Source of the DNA: Asterochloris sp. CNOR1
Lineage: Eukaryota > Chlorophyta > Trebouxiophyceae > Trebouxiales > Trebouxiaceae
Assembly (NCBI GenBank): GCA_963969365.1
Contig: OZ017758.1
Location: 1,240,001 to 1,304,000, forward strand
DNA length: 64,000 bases
Direction: 5' to 3'
Below, piece after piece: positions 25,298-38,400 of this stretch; the first letter of the stretch is position 1; each line of letters starts with the position of its first letter. Position numbers and translations under genes: made by a program. The notes beneath the pieces are model-generated. The model did not search any database, had not been told where the DNA came from, and saw nothing but the letters and a program-made list of their open reading frames with translations.

Positions 25298-25636
25298 TCA
25301 CCTCACACTGTGTCAGCTATAGAGGCACCGCACTTTTCAAACCCAGTTCAGCATTCTGTCTGTATATCCTATTGCACATTGTCATGCTTCCTCATCTTTG
25401 TCATCTTCAAGAATGGAATCCTTCAAATGAAGGGACAATCTGCGGCATGCTTTCAAAGAATACGCTTGCAGGCCAGGGGCATAGTGCATGGACAATCAGC
25501 ATCAAAGTTCAAAACTGTGGGGTTCAAATTGCCACCACCAGAGGAGCCTCACGTGCGGTTTCAATTATGAATGCAGCGCCACTTGATCAGGTTATGACAC
25601 CATCCAGTAGTGTGTTGAGGGCCGCAGAGTAGGTCC
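25298..25636. other. Convergent SPL/GET4 intergenic region
   Basis: These 339 bp between two stop codons hold no recognisable gene. They presumably carry the two 3' untranslated regions. No clear polyadenylation motif was found. Confidence 0.5.
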
Positions 25637-28305
25637 TCAGCCCTCGCCCAGCATCTGCATCATGCCTGAGAGGAGCCCCTGCATCCCTCCAGCTCCAGAC
25701 TGCTGCACTTTAAAGTAGACCTGCTTTATCTGAGACACCAGGGCAACCAGCAGCCTGTCTGTGCTAAGGCTGCTTGCATATTCGCTCTCCAGCACCTCGA
25801 CCAAGGGGAGGGACCGCTTTGCGAGCGCCTGCAGTAGGGAGGACTGGGCTCACATTGCATGCAGTTGAGTTTTCAGGCCAGCCAGGTGCAGCTGCTAACC
25901 CAGGCAGAGGCAGGCACAGACTGTAAGCTTGCAGGCAGGTGCAGCGCTCCCAGACCGGTCCACCAGGGTTGGCAGCAGCAGCTTGCCTGTATAAGAAGGT
26001 GCAGGAAGTGCATGAGGGGGGTGTCTGGCACTGCTCTCCTCTGAATGGCCTCATAAGACTGCAGCAGGAGCAGGAAGACCTTGTGAGGCTGCAAATGAGC
26101 AGAGCTTTGAGACTGCCAGACCATCAGCCAGTGACCCAATACCAGACAGCTGCAGACAAGGGTCAAGGGACCCAGGTGGCAACAAGGGCAAAGCAGCTGC
26201 CTGCCCACCTGCATCAGCGCTCAAGCGTCCTCTACCTGTGAGATGTTGGCCTGCAGCCGAGTATCAGGGACAATATGTGTCCCAAGACAGCCTACCTGCG
26301 ACAGCTGGTGCGCACCCCCATCCTTGCAGGGCAGCTGTCTGCAGCTGTCATCTCACTGCAGCATGGCCCCAAGAACAGCCTGCCTACCTGCAGCAGCTCT
26401 TGAGCAACAGCCACTTATCACTTTTGTGCACACAGCCAGATACTGTCCGGTATCGCAAGTTGCCCACCTGCAGCAGCTTGTTCAAATCCTTTGACCTCCC
26501 AGGTCAGCTGCCTGCAGCTAGTTACTGATTGCAGCACGTGCCCCAGGACAGCCTATCCACCTCCAGCTGTTCCCAAGCATCCTCCCTCCACCTGCCACCG
26601 CTTCCAATTCCTGGACCAAGAATTGCTGCAGGAAGCATTTGCCCTGGTGGGCTCGCCTCCTGACCAGGAAAGCCTGCCTACCTGCAGCAGCTCCTGAGCG
26701 TCCTCCACCCGCACAGGCAGCTCCTGTTGGCGCCCAGCTGCCAGCAGCTGCAGGGCTGCCCTTGCAACAAACAGATCCTCCTCCTCTGGGTTGCCTTGCA
26801 TGACACATTGCGCCAGGGCTGCAGCAGGCAGGGTGGGAACTTACTGGCTGGCCAGGCAGGGTGCGCAGGCACGCTTGACACTGCGGTTCGTTATGCATTG
26901 GGGCAGCCCTGCAGCAGGCGAGCAGCACGGAGGGCTGCAGTGGCTTGGGGACCTAGGCAGCATGTGTGCCTGCAGGTGCCTGACATCCTGCCCTGCTGCA
27001 CCACCAGCATTTCTTAGGCGATGCATGCTGCAATGGGCCACTTTTGCACAAAAGTGGAGCACAGGTGCCCAGGAAGGCAATGTAAAGAAGCAGCCCCCCC
27101 CTCTTTGCCCAGTGCAGGCAGGCCTCAGCATGCGTGCCAGGCTGACGTAACCATGACATACCAGCAGCAGGGATGATGGGGATCAGTCAGCCAGCCACAG
27201 ATTTGCACCAAGCAGGCAGAGACCATGGCTTGGTGCAGCAGCGCTGTCAGCCAGCTCCTTTCTGCTGGCCAAGCAGCAGGACTACCACTGGGCAGCCACA
27301 CCGTCTGGCGCTTGCTGTCGGAGGCTAGGCATGCTGCTGATTGGTGGCAGAGAGTGTCACCTGCAGCAAACGAGGTGGCGTCTGTGCCCCTGGCATAGTG
27401 CACTGCCGCTGTGCCAAACCCCTGCCAAGTGAAACACTCCCATACGTAGATTGCGAGCTTGTCGTGCAGCTTGCGAATGTGGTCGCCGCCTGTGCTGAAC
27501 CTGCAAGGAGCACAGTCCATTTAGTTGCAGAATTGACAGGTGCAAGCCATGTGTCAACAAGATGCTGCTGTGTGCTCAGGTTGCAATGCCTGACCCTCTG
27601 GGGCCAGCCAGAATGCAGCGTAATGCTGGTGGCAGCGAAGGGTGGGCGGTTGCGTTCACACGCTGAGCACAGAGGCTCAGAGTGCAGAGGCAACACACCT
27701 CTTGGCCCACTTGATGGCGGCCTGAACGACCCGGGTGCAGCTGTCCACAGCAGTCTCTGCCTCAGGTGAGCCTGTCTCTGGACGGGGGAAGGCATCCAGT
27801 ATCAAGAACACGCGCTCCATGTTCTCCCGGCTGCTGGTGACCTTGTCAGTTGTGTAGGCCTGAGGAGCAGGGCAGGCCACAGGTTCAGAGTGGTGATATC
27901 GGCTTGATGTGCCTCAGTGGCCCTGCTAGTCAGCCCACAAAAGCAGGCTCGGAAGCAGGCAGCAGACCTCCAAGAGAAGCAGAGCCAGCTCCACGCCACA
28001 GTTCAGCTGCCCCTTCTGCAATTGCAGCTTGGCACCCTCCTCACACAGCTTGTAGCTGTCGATGAGCTTCTTCTGAGCTCTGTATCGATAGTACACAGAC
28101 TTGAAGGCCTGCAGCACAACAGGACACAAGCTTGATCCTTAGACAGTCCAGCTGCAGTAGGTTCAAGCCATTTGTGCTGATCTAGACATGCCAATGTCGC
28201 ACAGTCATTCATGACATTGGCATTCTACACCTGCTGCGCATCATAATAGGATCCCGCTTCCAAGCTCCGCTGCAGCTTGTTAAGGACCTTCTGGGTGCCC
28301 GCCAT
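25637..28305 (-). CDS. GET4: GET4 (TRC35) subunit of the tail-anchored protein insertion pathway
   Basis: Cytosolic alpha-solenoid protein that pairs with the GET5/UBL4 scaffold and hands tail-anchored proteins to the GET3 ATPase. Seven exons join in frame: 28231-28305, 27968-28108, 27699-27859, 27361-27500, 26682-26818, 25987-26058 and 25637-25828 (305 residues; the family is about 310-330). Seen in order: KLQRSLEAGSYYDAQQ (N-terminal repeat), FKSVYYRYRAQKKL, ENMERVFLILDAFP, AAIKWAKR, HIRKLHDKLAIYVW, EEEDLFVARAALQLL, DTPLMHFLHLLIQ and the C-terminal QIKQVYFKVQQ, ending GLLSGMMQMLGEG like plant and animal GET4. The donor after the sixth exon is GC (CAG then GCAAGC). The 923-bp intron after it, 25829-26... 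aside, the large intron 26059-26681 carries several copies of the preceding exon end. The gene is divergent from VPS18. Confidence 0.95.
26280..26590 (-). repeat. Tandem copies of the GET4 exon-5 donor edge in intron 5
   Basis: The real exon ends at 26682 with codons for ELLQ and donor GTAGGC (plus-strand GCCTACCTGCAGCAGCTC). Near-identical plus-strand strings recur at about 26291, 26381, 26461 and 26550, each preceded by a variant of CCCCAAGACAGCC. Spacing is about 82-126 bp. Confidence 0.7.
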
Positions 28306-29497
28306 GGCCGTTTGTTTGACCGAAGGAAGCTTGCACTTCTCCTGTGATTACTATTCTGCATCGCAGAAGTGACAGGACATGTACAGACCAACTTGTCCAT
28401 GAGCAAGGCGAAGCTGACTCCAGCTTAGGGCCTTTCGACATGCCAAGTTGTCATCTCACTCAACATAAGGTCACTCCTTGGCTAGAAAGTTTGCAGCTCT
28501 CGCTCGAGGCTGTGGCCTGTAGAGATGTTCGTTGGCGCCCACAAACCTGGTCCCAGTCCTGCTGCCAATGGTGCAAGCTGCTCACAGTCTGCTCACAGTC
28601 TGCCATGGCACTCAGGGATGTGGCGCTCACTCCAAGTACAGGGCATGCGTGGTCTTGCAGGTGCCTCAACAGCACCTTGCATACACTGTGGTGTCATCGA
28701 CAGTTGCATTGAAACCCCGGCATTGTGTGAGTGCATGACACCAAGCATGTCAACACTCTGAACGCAGCAGCTTTGCAGTGCAGCAGAAGCATGTAACACA
28801 AACCAAAAACCTCTGCAAACCACATGTACCAGATTGCCTACAAGCATCGGACAGCATGCTCTTGCTGGCATGCTGTCAGTGCTGGTGTGTAAAAGGCATT
28901 GACATCTTGTGCAGAACAGCAGCACAATTGACCTCCACCCTTGTCCAAGCTGAGCTGGTGCCTGCAAACATCTTCCAGACTCGGCACATGCATGGTACCC
29001 CCAGCCGGGAATGCATGTGTGCCAGCAACTCACATCACAAGATACAAACGCCCAATAGCAAGCAGGTTGTCCAACCCTCAAGGCACATAGCCCAGCATAA
29101 TGGCCCAAAGATCCTTGCTGAGATCTTTGCAGCTGCCTCCGCCCTCTTCGCCTGCATGCTGGCCCTCTTTCAATCCCCTCTGCTGCCCTGCAGACCCGTC
29201 AAGCTTGTAGATTAGCAGAACCATTCGGCCATGGCATTGGGACTTCTCAGCAGTTTGAAATTGTGATGTGCTAGCCGAGTGTGTCTCTCAGGAACATTTG
29301 GGAGTGGTGTTAAGGTTGCCATGACCTATTCAATGCATTCAGACGCTAACTCATGTTCTCTGCAGGCAACGCTGATGCTGATCGTGTTGGTTTGATCTCT
29401 ATCTCTGCATCTGATCATGGTCCCAACGGCAGCCTATGATGGCATTGATCATAGCAGTCTTTTGTCCTAACAGTGCCTATGCCCAGCTGCTGGCCAC
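28306..29497. promoter_or_regulatory. Divergent GET4/VPS18 intergenic region
   Basis: About 1.2 kb between two start codons facing away from each other. Open frames are short and show no recognisable domain. It probably contains both promoters and 5' untranslated sequence. I see no clear promoter motif. Confidence 0.45.
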
Positions 29498-32400
29498 ATG
29501 AGTCTGCTAGAGGATTGGGACACAACCCGTACAGGCGATCAGGTTGCAGGAGAGGCAGATGATCAGCTCACTGCCCTTGGGGCCGGCCTGGGCCACACTG
29601 CCGCCGGGGCAACAGGGGCCAGGCCCATATTTGGAGTTGAGCCAGTCGACAGGCAGCTCACCAGGTGTGCAGCACCACACTCCTTGCTCTCGTCTCCCTT
29701 AGTGTTCAACAGCAGTCAGTCAATGGCCTGCTGGCTTGCAGAGGGCGAGGCCAGATTGCGTACCTGGCCACAGTCGGGGGCCTGGTAGTTTTGGCCACAG
29801 CTCGAGCATACCTGCTCCGCTATGACCTTCAACAGGGCACCTCACCAGGTCAGCGGAGGGCTTCCAACATTCTCAACTGAGTCTGCACTGTGCAGGTCCA
29901 CCTTGGCCATGTTCAGGCTCCGGGCACAGCTTGCACTGCATGGTGGCCTTCAGGAGGAATCATGTCTACAGCGAAAAGGACAAGCTTAGCTCCCTGTCCC
30001 CCTCATCAAGCTCTTCTGCTTCAAGCTGCGCCTGCACGAGCTTCAGAGGTGGTCGTCCCCTGTCCGTCTGGGTCCTGTGCACCTCGAGCCTCTCAGCTCT
30101 GCCGTGCAGTCTTGAACACGAAGCTCTCCAGACCCCATGGCACCTCACCAAGTGGGCTGCTGTTTATGACCCCCACTGCCTCCCTCACACACAGCAGCTC
30201 CTCAGCCCTTGCCTGCACTCGCAGATGTGGAGCACGTGACAGCGCCCAACACCACCTTCAGGAGCTGCTGTGTGCTGCTCCCACATGCATGCCTCTCACA
30301 GTCACAAACTTCCAAGCTGTGCCCTGCAGTCTTAGATGTGGAGCTGTCTAGGGCAGCTGATGCCTCCGTCAAAGGGCTCTTTGTGTCCCCCACTGGCTCC
30401 CACACGCTGTGCATGGTGCAAGTGGAGGCCACCACAGAGGTGCACTACATGCACTCCCGCTGGAAGAAGGCCAAAGTGCTGGGCAAGCTGAAGGGAGTGC
30501 ACATCACAGCAGTGGCCTGGAACAAGCAGCAGGGCAGCGAGGGCAACACAGGGTGCGCCTTTGGATCCTGCCACGGCGCCTGCCACAGTTGTTCCTGCGG
30601 GCACCCCTGCGCCATCTGTTGTTCACCCTGCCAAAGCGGCCCCTGCGGAGTCGCGCGCCACCTGCAGATCCCGTGCCATGCTTGCCCTGCCTTGGTCTGG
30701 CTGCATTAGCTGTCCCGCCAGGGCTGAGCCATCCTCATAATCCTGTTGCATCCCAACATCACTGTAGCCTTCAGGGACAGGGCACAGCCTCAGGGCAAGA
30801 TACCGCTCCGCAGGGACAAGCCAGGCTCACTTTTGCTGCAGGTCACTGTTGCTGGGTACAGCCACTGGGACCCTCCTGCAGAACACATATGAATTTGCCA
30901 GACATGTTCACATCTGTCTGTGAAGCTTGCTGCCGCCTCATTGAGGCCCACATCGATAGGCCACACTCATACCTGCAGGTCGCTACTGCTGGGTACAGCA
31001 ACTGGTGCTGTCCTCGAGCTCCAGATCGATGAGAAGGACAAGCGCGACAGGGCCCCCAAGCAGGTGTTCCAGATGCCTGGCCCCCCAGAGCCCATATATG
31101 GTTTGTGCCAGCATGCCTGGAGTGGGGACAGGCTCCTGGTGCTGCTGGCCACCCCCAGCCAGCTGTCTGTCTACACGGGCAAAGGCACTGCAGAGACCTT
31201 GTTTGAGAGCTACGCTGCCAACCCTGGTAGGTGATATGAAGCCTTGAGCTGCTGTTGCTGGAGTGCTTCCCAGGCAGAGCTGCATGCTGGACAGCTTTGT
31301 GGCTTTAGGACTGTGGCTATCAAGCACGCAAGCTGCAGGCACGCAGCTCACTGATCAGCAGCCATGCAGGCTGCGATCTGATTGTCGGTCTGTTCCTGCA
31401 GATGTGCATGGTGATGACACATCTGTTTTGCGGTGCAGCTGAGAACAACGTAATTGAGCTGCCTGGCTCCCTTGCCAGGACCCAGCTTCACGTGCGCTAC
31501 AAGCCAGGCTCAGATGATGTAGAGGTGGGTTCTGCTGCACTGTGCAGATCAGAATGCAGCCATGGTGCTGCACAACAAGCTGGCTCATTCTATAGCATGA
31601 GGCAGGGGTCTTGGCAGCAGACCCTCAAGCATCAAGTGTCCACTTGATGCGGGCATCCTCTTGGGGACCCCTTCACGCATATGCAGACACACATGTCTCT
31701 GATCGTGGTCGCCATGGTGGGCAACCTCTGTGGCCAGTACTGATGGAGTGCCAGTGTGCTGCAGGGCTTTGCCTGGCTGAGTGAGCCAGGGGTGTACTAT
31801 GGCGGCTTCAATCTGGCAGCTGCTGAGGGGCTGGAGGAAGGACAAGAGCTGCACATGCTGGCCAATCATAGGCTGCTGCCCTACCAGCGCAGTGATGCAG
31901 GCAGCCAGACAGCCCCCCTGTCAGTGGTGGGTGTTGTTCTGCAGTCTGACTGAAGACCGATGCTTGACCTGTGCTTGAGCCATGAAGGGGCTGATGTTGC
32001 CCTCAAGGGCGCTTCTGCGGAGCTGCAGCTTCAAGTAACTCAGTGTGTCGTACGTCACAATGTGTGTCTCGTTGCTTTGCTTGTGCTGTGCTGTGTGGAA
32101 AGAGCACGCAAGAAGTGTGGACACCTGCAGAGCCTCACTCAACAGGCAGCTTGCCTGCTGCATCATACAAACACAGTGCTCAAGTGTAGCCACATGTCTA
32201 GCTCCTCCTGATGCAGGCCATGAGCCAGTACCACCTGCTGCTGCTGTACCCCAGCAGGATGCAGTGCCTGAACAGGGTCAGCGGGCTGCTGACACAAGAG
32301 CTCACCCTCAGCCTGGGGCGGTCCAGCTCCGGCTTCAATGCAGCTGCACCTGTCCCCACTGGCGCTCTGGTGTCAGGCACCCCTTCAGGGCTGCAAGCAG

Positions 32401-35400
32401 ACGACTCAGATGGCATGCTCTACCTGTTCACAGGCAAGCCAAAGAGCTTACACACAGGGACAGGCTACATAAGAGCCAACCAGTGCTGCTATCACTGCTG
32501 GGCAGCCAGCAGCAGACTTGCCTAGCATTTTGGGAGGCCCCTTTAGCTCAAGCATGTTGGGCACTGCATTGTGGAGCATGATGCTGTGGACACCACAGAG
32601 CTGTGCTCACTGCCAGCGCAATGCTGTGTGGACTCGCGCTGCCATCCTTTGGTTCTTCAAGGCCTGCCCTCACTCAAGTGTGCGTGGTATCCTTGTGGCT
32701 AAGTGTGCACGCGCTGCAGGGGATGGGCTTTATGAGGTGACAGTGCACGATGAGCGGCGAGATATGTGGCAGATCTACCTGGAGCAGCAGGACTATGACA
32801 ACGCCATCAGGCACTGCCGCAAGCAGGTCACCATGCTGCTGCACCCATGACACATGCAGCAGACACAACCACCAAGGCACTGCCTTGAGCAGTTTGCTGA
32901 GCCCATTCATTGATGATATCTACAGCATCTGTGTGCTGCTTACCGAAGTGGCAGGCATTACCACAAGCAGCCTGAAGTGGAATGCCTGCACAGCACGCTT
33001 GCTGTGCCTGTGACCCATATGAAGACGGCAGTGTTGCCCTCCATGTGTGCAGCAACGCAGTTGCCTGTCAGACCCCTGCTTTCTGTTCAACTTGCGGTGC
33101 GCTGTCAGGCAATGCGGCTGCTTGTAAAGCCGTAATTTTGCTGGCCAAAGCACAGACTGCTGCAGTCCCCCTCCCAGGATGCTGCAGAGTGCCTCTGCTG
33201 CCTACAGGCCCAGCGGGACATCGTGTACACCGCCCAAGGGGATGCCTGCTTCTCAGACGGCGACTACATCGCCGCCGCCAGGCTGTATGGCAAGGTCAGC
33301 TGGGCCCTCAGCTGCACCCTTGGTCTTTGCCACTGCCTTGTGTCACCAGCCCAGAGCTGCAGTCACGCTGTCCCTGATTTAGTGTCCGTAACTGCAAGGC
33401 AGGCGCTGATTTTGAGGCCTCTATCACTAGTGGCTGCATTGCAGGTGACAGCGGCCAGCCCGTCCTTTGAGGAGGTTGCCCTCAAATTTGTGGACGTGGA
33501 GGACCTGTTAGCCCTGCAGGCCTTCTTGCAGGCCAAGCTGGCCAGCCTGGGCAAAGGGGACAAGGCACAGGTGCACCTGGCTGATAGCTTGCCTCATTGG
33601 TATGAGGCCTGCATTCCGGGCATCGAATAAGGACATTGTGAGCTGTGGGCTGACCTGAGGTCTCAAGGTGCCATCCTGTTCAGCACCTTTGCTGGCATCT
33701 GCCACCGTCCTCAGCCTGAGTCAGTGCAGCACTCGAGGCCATACGTACACTTGAAAGCCTGCGCTTCGATCAAGCCTGCTACAGCCAGCCTGCCTGCGCA
33801 AAGGGGCTAGGCATGGGCGCAGTTGATGGCGCCTGGATCGCCGCTTGCTTGCTGAGCTGTCTTGAGTGGGGTTTCCTTCCTCTTGCGACTCCACTGAAGA
33901 CCCTGCATGTGCAAGAATGAGCGACAGTGCTGACTTCCCACGCATACAAGTCATTACAGAGGGTGTCTGGCTGATCTTGAGGCCCGCCTGGTGACTTGTC
34001 TGATTCATGATCAACCTACAGCTGCCTGAAGCCATAGTCCTTCAGTACATGGCTTGGCAGCAGCCTGGCTGACAGAGGCGCCCATCCTCATGGCTGCTCC
34101 GTGCCCTGTCCCCGCAGCGCTGCACTGCCTGCATTTATGATCCTGAAGGTTGATGCCATCAACCTCATATTCTTCATATAGGCCATTGGGAGCTGGCCAG
34201 GGCCCAGCAGGCAGCAGCAAACCACTCTGCATTGGCCTCACTCACGGTGTGCTGCTGCAGGGCATCAAGAGTGCAACTTGGCTGACAGAGCTATACATGG
34301 CCTTGGGCCTATCACTGCCTGCAACTGCACCAGTGCCCGTGGCGACGGGCAGCAATTTATTCTGCTGCAGGCCACAATGGTGGCAACCTGGCTGACAGAG
34401 CTGTACCTGGACTGCATAAATCGCAGCCTGCTGGACAGCAGCAGCGAGGGCGGCGCCAGCGCTGGCCAGCAGCAGTTGGTGGGGCAACTGCGCGACTTCT
34501 TGAAGGCCAATGTGGAGGTGCTGGACGTGAATGTGACTGTCAGCCTGCTGGCTGGCTATGGGCGCCTAGATGACCTCTTGGAGTATGCCACCTACAGGAA
34601 GGTGAGCATAGCATGCTGACTTGCGCTGCTGCAGGGGAGGGTGCACCAGCTTGCTCCCCTTGTCCCTTACTGCACTGAGGTGTGTTCTTTAGCTGGTGTC
34701 TCAATGGGTGAAAGCTTGTCCGCAGGACAATGAGGCTGTTCTGGAACACCTGATGGCGCGCAGGGACGTCAAGCGGGCCCTGGCCGTCCTGCGCCGCCCC
34801 AACGTGTCCCAGGAGCTGCTCTACAAATTTGCCCCTGCCCTGATGGAGGCTGCCCCCGAGGAGGCGGTCACAGCCTTCATCACCGCCCAGCCAGCCCTGG
34901 ATGCTCCCAGGTGCTTGCTGCCACCCATACCTGCATGCCTGCGCTCAGCTGCTCTATGCACCCATCTTATACCTAGGCGCCTCCCGCCCTCAGATCCTGT
35001 CAGCTTGCAGCACATCCTGTCGGCTCCTCTTTGCATTGCAAAATTAGTCTGCCTCACTCTCCCGTCAGCAGGGGAGGCTGCCACAGATGCGCTGCCAACC
35101 AGCAGCCTGCAGTCTGCAGCCCTGCCACCACCCCAGTACCTCTCGACCGGTACAGTAGGCTGCTGCTGCCGGCCATGCTGCACCTTGGTAGGAGGGCCTC
35201 CTCAGGCAGGGGTGCTACACACCATGCCATGCCCGTCTCAATTCATGTCATAGTGCAGGCTGCTGCGTGTGCTGCTGCGCTTTGGCCTATTGGGGCTCCA
35301 CAGGGCGGCCACTACACAGCAGTGCTCTCCCCGCCATCTGGTGTGCGGTTGCAGCGCTGCTTACCCCATCTGACATCATGTGTTGTGCAGGCTGCTTCCT

Positions 35401-38400
35401 GCGCTGCTACGCTTTGGAGAGGAGGGGGCGCCTGAGACTGGCCGCCGCACAACCCTGCGCTATGTGGAGCACTGCATCACCCGCCTTGAGCTGGACGACC
35501 CAGCAGTGCACCACTTCGCGGTGAGCATCAGTCTGTGTGCAGGTTGCCCTTTGGCCTGTAGAGCCTTGCCATGCCTGCTTTGGCAGCTCTCCGAGCAGCG
35601 AGCAGGACCGCTGATGCTGTGGCGGCTTCACTGTGTGCGCCACGTAACACCTCTGCGCATGGCAGCAGCCCAGCCTGTGCTGAGCCGCCATGCCAAATTT
35701 GGCAAGCCTTGTCTCACAGGCCACAAGGGTTCTCTGGGGGACAAGCCTTATCTCACAGGCCACCAGGGTTCTCCCGCGGGCCAAGCCTCAGCTCACAGGC
35801 GACAAGGGTTGCAGGGCAACTGGGCATTGCCATCGCGAAGAACCCAACGCAACCCAGTTCCCTGCCTTGCCTTGCTGCTGATGCTGCCGACCAGTTGCAG
35901 CTTGTGGCAGCAGCTGACCATACAGCCCACCCATTCCTGGTGGGCCTGCACCACACAGGCCTGCACGGTCTTTCTTGACAAGGTATCTTCAATGCCTGCG
36001 AGAGAAGCCAGCGCACAAATCTCGCCTCGCTGCTCTACCTCCCTGCAGGTTGCCCTCTACACGCTGGACTCGGACGAGGCTCCCCTGCTGCAGTACCTGG
36101 CCAGCGCACGTGACGTGCTGGGCCGCCCTCTGTATGACCCGCAGTTTGCGCTGCGCCTGGCGCGCCAGCGAGGCTGCCTGCGGGCCTGCATCACCCTTTT
36201 CTGCGATGTGGGCATGTATGAGGTGGGTCCAACAAGCAGTCACATGTTGACACTGCCTGCACCTTCTCGTGCAATCTGGGCATTCGCAGAGTGCGTCAAG
36301 AAACAGGCGCATGCCCTAGCAGTGTGGGTGGTTGCCTGTGGGCCTGCGTCATCATGCTCTGTGACATGGGGCATGTATTAGGTGGGTCCAACAAGCTGCC
36401 ATGCTGCACAGGGCCGCAGGGCTCCATCTGCATGGCCACACAGCCAGGTAGGTGTGCTGCACATCTCAGGTGCAACGAGGCACCCGCAGTACTGCTGCCC
36501 GCAGCACTGCTGCCGCCCATGCAACAGGTGATCTGTGCCCTGCAAGGCGTGAAGCTGCCAGTGCCAGCATGCGCTTCACCAGTCTACTGTACACCCTCCT
36601 GCGGCCAGGCATCGTTGGCTGGGGCCGCATCTGGAAGCAGATTTTCTTTGAGTCTGAAGGGCAGGAGAGGAAGTGGGGGTCTGACAGTTGTCATGCAAGG
36701 CCTGATCAGAGAGGCTGCCCGGACCCAGAGGATGTGGGCCTACAGCGCAGGACACCAAAGCTGCGTGACCCGCTTACAGCGCGGGCTCTGTGGCTGGCAA
36801 TGCAGCCGCTGCACCCTGCAGAGCGCAGAGGGCCTCGTGCTGTGCTTGTATGTACCTGCCAGCCAGGACTGATTCAGCAGCTGCACCCCGCAGGATGCAG
36901 TGGCCCTGGCACTGGAATCCGACTTCGCCCAAGCGGCAGCTGTGGCCAACAAGCCCCAGGACGAGGCTCTCAAACGCAAGTTGTGGCTGTCCATTGCACG
37001 CCATATCATCCAGCAGAAGCCAGCAGGCTCAGGGAAGCAGAATGGGGCTGATCAGACGGTGCGCTACATGAGGCCCAGTGTTCTGAGATGTACAGCAGTT
37101 GCTGTGCTCCAGCAGTCTGTGTTTTCTTTGGCCACTTTGATCAGGACATGCTGCGGCAACATGCTTGGAAGGAGCACCTGTCAGCTGCAGGTTCTCCACT
37201 GTGACAAGCATTACTGCCGACTTCTGTGCGTCATCAGCATTGATGGGGCTGTGGTACCACGCCGGTGCACTTGCAGTGCTGCAGAACCACTGCAAGCCCT
37301 GCATGCCATCTGACAGACCCTCAAGGGAGATGTTGCTGCCACCTGAGGTCTGCAGCCCATCTGTGCAGGCTCTGGCATCAGCGAGGTGCACATCGATCTC
37401 GCAGGGCTTTCTTTTGCAATGCGGCGCAAGGGGCCAGGTGCTGTTTGCCACCTATGGGAGCTGCACCAGGCCTTGATGGTCCTGACGCGCCCACACCCTG
37501 TGCAGGAGGCTAACATCCGTGCAGTGAACCAGCTGCTGCGCCAGGCAGGGGGGGTGGTCAAGATTGAGGACGTGTTGCCCCTCTTCCCGGACTTTGTGCA
37601 GATCGACGCCTTTAAGGACGCCATCTGCCAGTCGCTGGAGGACTACAATGCGCAGGTCTAGCTTGTCCACCTGTTAGTTTGGGGTGTATATTCGAGGGTG
37701 CTGATGCATCATTTGTTTGGGTTTTCTATACAAGGGTGATTTTCTCATGTTGTGCCTGCAGCAGGAAAGACAAGCCAGGACATGCACTGTTGAGGGGCAA
37801 GTCGCCCTCAGCAGACAGCGCAAGTCAGACAGCTGACCTGCCTGCTGGGCTGCGGGACCCTCTGCATGGTGCACTGCATTCGCAGAGTGGAGAGTGTGTG
37901 GATTGGAAGTTGCATGTGCAGAGCTAGATGACTGGCTGACTGTGTTCGCTGTGGCGCATTTTGCAGATTGACCACCTCAAGAGTGAGATGGACGATGCCA
38001 CGCGCATAGCAGATGCCCTCAGGTCAGCCACAACTTGGCCATCTGCTCTAGGCTGAATGAGGTGTGCCAAGGGGCTTGCTTGGTACCTGGGGCGCTTGTG
38101 ACACAGAGGCATCCTCCGATCTGCATGCTCAAGGGAAGGCACTGTGCAGCCTGTGCCTTAGCGCACACACAAGTCGACGTGTTGCTCCCAGTGCTGCATG
38201 AGCTGTGTGTGCCAAGGCGTTGCTCCCCAATGCGGTGCCTTGGGTATCAGATGCGGAGCTCCTGTGCCCGGTGCAGGCGGGACATGATGGCTCTGGAGCG
38301 CAGGACGGCCACCCTGGACCTCGCTGAGTCGTGCGCCTCCTGCGGCGTGGCAGTGGGAGCACCGCCTCCAGCTGCTGCAGGTGCAGAGGCAGCAGCTGCC

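Noticed and set aside
28344-29215. Small open frames in the GET4/VPS18 spacer as genes
   Set aside because: They have no similarity I recognise, no convincing splice borders and no coding-like composition.
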